Assembly (NCBI GenBank): GCA_945645715.1
Contig: CALZFJ010000060.1
Location: forward strand, 1 to 8,939
DNA: 8,939 bases
Source: an uncultured Prevotellaceae bacterium
GTDB lineage: Bacteria > Bacteroidota > Bacteroidia > Bacteroidales > Muribaculaceae
Direction of reading: 5' to 3'
The translations under genes were made by a program, and so were the position numbers. Positions 6,702 to 8,939 of the stretch are shown one piece after another. The notes beneath the pieces are model-generated. The model did not search any database. It was not told where the DNA came from and saw nothing but the letters and a program-made list of their open reading frames with translations. Every line of letters starts with the position of its first letter. The first letter of the stretch is position 1.

Positions 6702-7154
6702 ATGGCTCAAAACAATATCAACATAAAGAACCGTCGCGCAGCTTTCGATTATGAAATAAGCGACACTTTCACTGCCGGAATTGTACTCACCGGCACCGAA
6801 ATAAAATCAATCCGCCTTGGCAAAGCGGGACTGACCGACACTTTCTGCTTCATCAATAATGGCGAAGTGTGGGTTAAGAATATGTATATTGCCGAATATG
6901 AGTTTGGCTCATATAATAATCACGCTGCCCGCCGCGACCGTAAGCTGCTACTCAACCGAAAGGAAATTGGCACGCTGCAGAAGTATAGCCAGCAGAGTGG
7001 TTTCACCATTGTACCATTGCGAGTTTTCATCAACGACCGTGGCCTCGCCAAGATGGTTATTGGCATCGGTCGAGGCAAAAAATCGTTCGACAAGCGCCAA
7101 TCAATCAAAGAGCGCGAGGATAAGCGCATCATGGATCGCATGATGAAGAAATAA
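6702..7154 (+). CDS. smpB: SsrA-binding protein SmpB
   Basis: Binds the tRNA-like end of tmRNA and delivers it to stalled ribosomes in trans-translation, in place of an anticodon stem. The 150-residue length is typical. Visible segments are NRRAAFDYEI (10-19), the tmRNA-binding GTEIKSIRLGKAGL (31-44), the NNHAARRDRKLLLN stretch (72-85) and IGIGRGKKSFDKR (120-132). A lysine/arginine-rich C-terminal tail to residue 150 becomes helical in the mRNA channel in characterised homologues. The ATG at 6702 follows ACAGAATT. tmRNA (ssrA) itself is not in this window. The stop codon is only 16 bases from the end of the convergent methyltransferase gene. Confidence 0.97.
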   Translation: MAQNNINIKNRRAAFDYEISDTFTAGIVLTGTEIKSIRLGKAGLTDTFCFINNGEVWVKNMYIAEYEFGSYNNHAARRDRKLLLNRKEIGTLQKYSQQSGFTIVPLRVFINDRGLAKMVIGIGRGKKSFDKRQSIKEREDKRIMDRMMKK

Positions 7155-7170
7155 ATCCCCACACATTCCC

Positions 7171-8418
7171 CTAAACTTTATCTGCCTTACGACACACTAT
7201 CACCACCATCTCACCCGACGCGGTAGTTGTGCCGAAGAGATAACGATCACCACCGTCTGACAACTTCAGGCGGTTTTTTAATTGCTCTGCTGTCAGCTTG
7301 AAATTGCGCACACTCACATTCATGCGCTTCTCGCCCTTCAATGCTGCCTTCACCGCCTTCTCCTTGAATGGCATCGCACTCTCCACTACAAATGCCCGCC
7401 CGGGGAAGTCAGGGAGGAATTCATCGGCAGTAAACAGATGCGAGTGTTGCGCAATCTTATCCACACCATAACGCTCTACAAGCACAGCAAATGCCCCGGT
7501 CTTCATCACCGACGCATTAGGCTCATACAAGTATTGCCGCACACTCTCCGCATATCGTTCGGTGTGCAATCGGCTTTCGGAGTAGGGGAGCGACACCTCC
7601 TCACGGCATTTGTCGGCCACGAAATTCACACAATGCAGAATAACGTCATTGCCCGGACTATCGTCAATTTCAGATAATGACGACTTTTTTTTATATTCGG
7701 TTAAATCCACCTTAAAAAACAACTCCTTACACTCATTGCGAAGCGACACAACCCACACATCGGTCACTCCAACCACCTCACGAAGCACCTGTGTAACATC
7801 GAGCATGGGTGAAGCCTTCACATATAATATAGGCGCAACTTTAGAGATCGCAGGAAGCAACTTTAGCACATCTGGCTCACAATCAGCAAGTCCATACACC
7901 CGACTTTGGTTAGTTCCTCGCCGCGCCGGGTCGATAAACACGGCATCAAAACTATCAGCAGGCTGATTTAGGATATACTCAACTGAATCACCATCAATCA
8001 CCTCAATATTGCTGCGCAACCTTCCCATATTATATCTGCTCACTGTTGCCGTAGTCTCATTCATCTCAATCGATACCACACGCTTAGCTCTTGACGCAAT
8101 ATAATAATCATCAATACATAGTCCGGCTGTCATATCAAGCACTCGCTCCACATCACCGACAATCTCAGCGTGATATTTGGCAATCTCCTCGCAAGTTGCC
8201 TGCTCTGTGGCAAGAACCGACGGAAAGAGAAATCCAGGGTCGGCAAATATCTCCGGCAACTTGCGGCGTATGCGCTTGCGACACTCTATCTGAGTGATCG
8301 CAAAATCCACATCAAACCCCGCATCAGTGCAGCGCCTCAGTCTCAAGCGATTCACATCATCGGCCTCATGCTCAGCCACAAACTTGAAAAAAGCCTCATT
8401 TATCCTTATATTATCCAT
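7171..8418 (-). CDS. Class I SAM-dependent RNA methyltransferase, PG_1098-type with THUMP-like domain
   Basis: A 415-residue cytosolic protein of a group found mainly in Bacteroidota. The order is an N-terminal helical part (1-90), a Rossmann methyltransferase core (about 90-235), a ferredoxin-like part (about 255-330) and a C-terminal THUMP-like domain (about 335-412, with RAFVVESAMPF and MNVSVRNF). SAM-site elements are motif I VLDMTAGLCID (93-103), the acidic Glu118 in VVSIEMN, IDGDS (141-145) and motif IV FIDPARRG (161-168). The DPAR form resembles RNA and rRNA methyltransferases, so RNA is the likely substrate, but which RNA and base is unknown. Motif I has Cys101 where I expect glycine. 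The start at 8418 follows a promoter shared in position with that of yraN. It is convergent with smpB, with no terminator visible in the 16-base gap. Confidence 0.88.
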   Translation of the reverse strand: MDNIRINEAFFKFVAEHEADDVNRLRLRRCTDAGFDVDFAITQIECRKRIRRKLPEIFADPGFLFPSVLATEQATCEEIAKYHAEIVGDVERVLDMTAGLCIDDYYIASRAKRVVSIEMNETTATVSRYNMGRLRSNIEVIDGDSVEYILNQPADSFDAVFIDPARRGTNQSRVYGLADCEPDVLKLLPAISKVAPILYVKASPMLDVTQVLREVVGVTDVWVVSLRNECKELFFKVDLTEYKKKSSLSEIDDSPGNDVILHCVNFVADKCREEVSLPYSESRLHTERYAESVRQYLYEPNASVMKTGAFAVLVERYGVDKIAQHSHLFTADEFLPDFPGRAFVVESAMPFKEKAVKAALKGEKRMNVSVRNFKLTAEQLKNRLKLSDGGDRYLFGTTTASGEMVVIVCRKADKV

Positions 8419-8421
8419 TCA

Positions 8422-8458
8422 GTAGTATTTGTGCCTTTTAGTCTTGTAAAGGTACTAC
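8422..8458. repeat. Operator-like nested dyad over the divergent promoters
   Basis: GTAGTA (8422-8427) pairs with TACTAC (8453-8458), and inside it CCTTT (8434-8438) pairs with AAAGG (8448-8452) around a 9-base centre; six unpaired bases separate the two left arms. The right arms cover the -7 box of the methyltransferase promoter and adjoin the -33 element of the yraN promoter. This position would suit a repressor or activator site, but no regulator is identified. Confidence 0.4.
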
Positions 8459-8474
8459 ATTTTCGCTATATTTG
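8443..8474 (+). promoter_or_regulatory. Promoter of yraN
   Basis: TATATTTG at 8467-8474 is a full TAnnTTTG -7 match, the same octamer as the phospho-sugar mutase promoter. Twenty bases upstream is CTTG (8443-8446), one base off the TTTG -33 element. Start of transcription would be near 8481, about 20 bases before the yraN ATG at 8501. Confidence 0.65.
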
Positions 8475-8478
8475 CAAA
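8447..8478 (-). promoter_or_regulatory. Promoter of the THUMP-like methyltransferase gene
   Basis: On the minus strand TTTG (8478-8475) is followed after exactly 20 bases by TACCTTTA (8454-8447), one base off TAnnTTTG. Transcription would start near 8440, giving a leader of about 20 bases. It overlaps the yraN promoter over 28 bases on the opposite strand. Confidence 0.55.
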
Positions 8479-8500
8479 CACTTATAAAGAAGTATCACTA

Positions 8501-8878
8501 ATGGCACGACATAATTTATTAGGACAAATAGGGGAGGATATGGCAGCCGAATACCTCATAAAGAATGGCTATATCGTGCGTGAGCGTAATTGGAGGCTCA
8601 ATAAGCTTGAAATCGACATCGTTGCCGAAAAAGGCAACCGGATAATCATCGTAGAAGTAAAAACCCGAGCACTCAACACTATGGTAAATCCACTCGATGC
8701 CATTACTTCAGCCAAAATCAGACACATGGTGAATGCAGCCAATGCCTATATGCGCTACAACCATCTGCCGCACGAGGTGCAGTTCGACATTATCACAATC
8801 GTTGGCGACAACCGAGAGAATGCCCAAATCACACACATCAGTGACGCTTTCCGTCCGCCACTGCGAACCTACCGTTAG
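8501..8878 (+). CDS. yraN: YraN family (UPF0102) nuclease-fold protein
   Basis: A 125-residue protein of the UPF0102 family, related in fold to Holliday-junction resolvases and restriction-type endonucleases. Its cellular role is not established. Family landmarks are GQIGEDMAAEYLIKNGY (8-24) with Glu12, NKLEIDIVA (34-42) with Glu37 and Asp39, and IIVEVKTR (49-56) with Glu52 and Lys54. Together these give the E, D-(x)n-E-x-K arrangement of the PD-(D/E)xK superfamily, so the metal site looks intact. The usual GEID is LEID here. VQFDIITI (93-100) carries a further conserved Asp96. The ATG at 8501 lies about 20 bases from a predicted transcription start. The last 11 codons and the stop are part of a sequence repeated 56 bases downstream. 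Confidence 0.93.
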   Translation: MARHNLLGQIGEDMAAEYLIKNGYIVRERNWRLNKLEIDIVAEKGNRIIIVEVKTRALNTMVNPLDAITSAKIRHMVNAANAYMRYNHLPHEVQFDIITIVGDNRENAQITHISDAFRPPLRTYR

Positions 8879-8936
8879 CAGCATTAATCTCTTTGATGGG
8901 AGCTTTCCGCCCGCCACTGCTAACTTACCGTTAGCA
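8846..8936. repeat. Direct repeat of the yraN 3' end, 35 bases, period 56
   Basis: Copy 1 at 8846-8880 covers the last 11 codons of yraN, its stop and two further bases. Copy 2 at 8902-8936 matches it at 32 of 35 positions. Read in the same phase, copy 2 encodes AFRPPLLTYR and a stop, against AFRPPLRTYR in yraN; two of the three changes are synonymous. An ATG at 8896 even opens a 12-codon frame in that phase. Both copies are followed by ATTA-type sequence up to the window edge, so further copies may lie outside. Confidence 0.75.
8918..8936. repeat. 7-base hairpin in the second repeat copy
   Basis: TGCTAAC (8918-8924) and GTTAGCA (8930-8936) are perfect reverse complements around a 5-base loop. 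The equivalent stem in the yraN copy has one mismatch. The hairpin could act as a transcription terminator for yraN, but the window ends three bases later, so no T-run can be judged. Confidence 0.5.
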
Positions 8937-8939
8937 TTA

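Noticed and set aside
8896..8934. A 12-codon frame MGAFRPPLLTYR in the downstream repeat copy
   Set aside because: It is explained by the duplicated yraN end; too short and without a leader to call a gene.

Overview
The window reads as chromosomal housekeeping DNA of a Bacteroidota bacterium, most likely order Bacteroidales. Several signs agree. Putative promoters follow the Bacteroides TTTG-N20-TAnnTTTG pattern. Leaders before start codons are A-rich and mostly lack Shine-Dalgarno sites. The gene block yicC-gmk-nadD next to a divergent tsaB is typical of the group. There is a DUF5063 protein and a PG_1098-type methyltransferase with a THUMP-like domain. A gut family such as Muribaculaceae is possible, but the sequence alone does not settle it.

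Layout. On the minus strand, reading right to left from about 5200, run yicC (RNase-like), gmk (GMP kinase), nadD (NAD synthesis), a DUF5063 gene and apeB (M18 aminopeptidase). Gaps are 5 to 74 bases, so this is probably one transcription unit; a consensus-like promoter lies just upstream of yicC. Further left, on the same strand but with its own strong promoter, is the first 60% of a phospho-sugar mutase gene that runs off the left edge.

On the plus strand from 5360 run tsaB (tRNA t6A37 synthesis), a five-helix YIP1-like membrane protein and smpB (trans-translation). They meet, tail to tail, a minus-strand THUMP-like RNA methyltransferase gene with only 16 bases between the stop codons. That methyltransferase is divergent from a yraN (UPF0102) gene, and the two promoters occupy almost the same 36 bases.

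Functionally the window is about translation and RNA quality (tsaB, smpB, the methyltransferase, yicC), nucleotide and cofactor supply (gmk, nadD), peptide turnover (apeB) and sugar-phosphate interconversion (pgcA-like). I see no tRNA, rRNA, CRISPR array, transposase, phage gene or defence cassette. No intergenic stretch exceeds 183 bases. I did not find a clearly new system. The most notable unexplained structures are a degenerate duplication of the 3' end of yraN at the right edge, the superimposed divergent promoters at 8443-8478 with an overlapping dyad, and a 12-base inverted repeat between yicC and tsaB.
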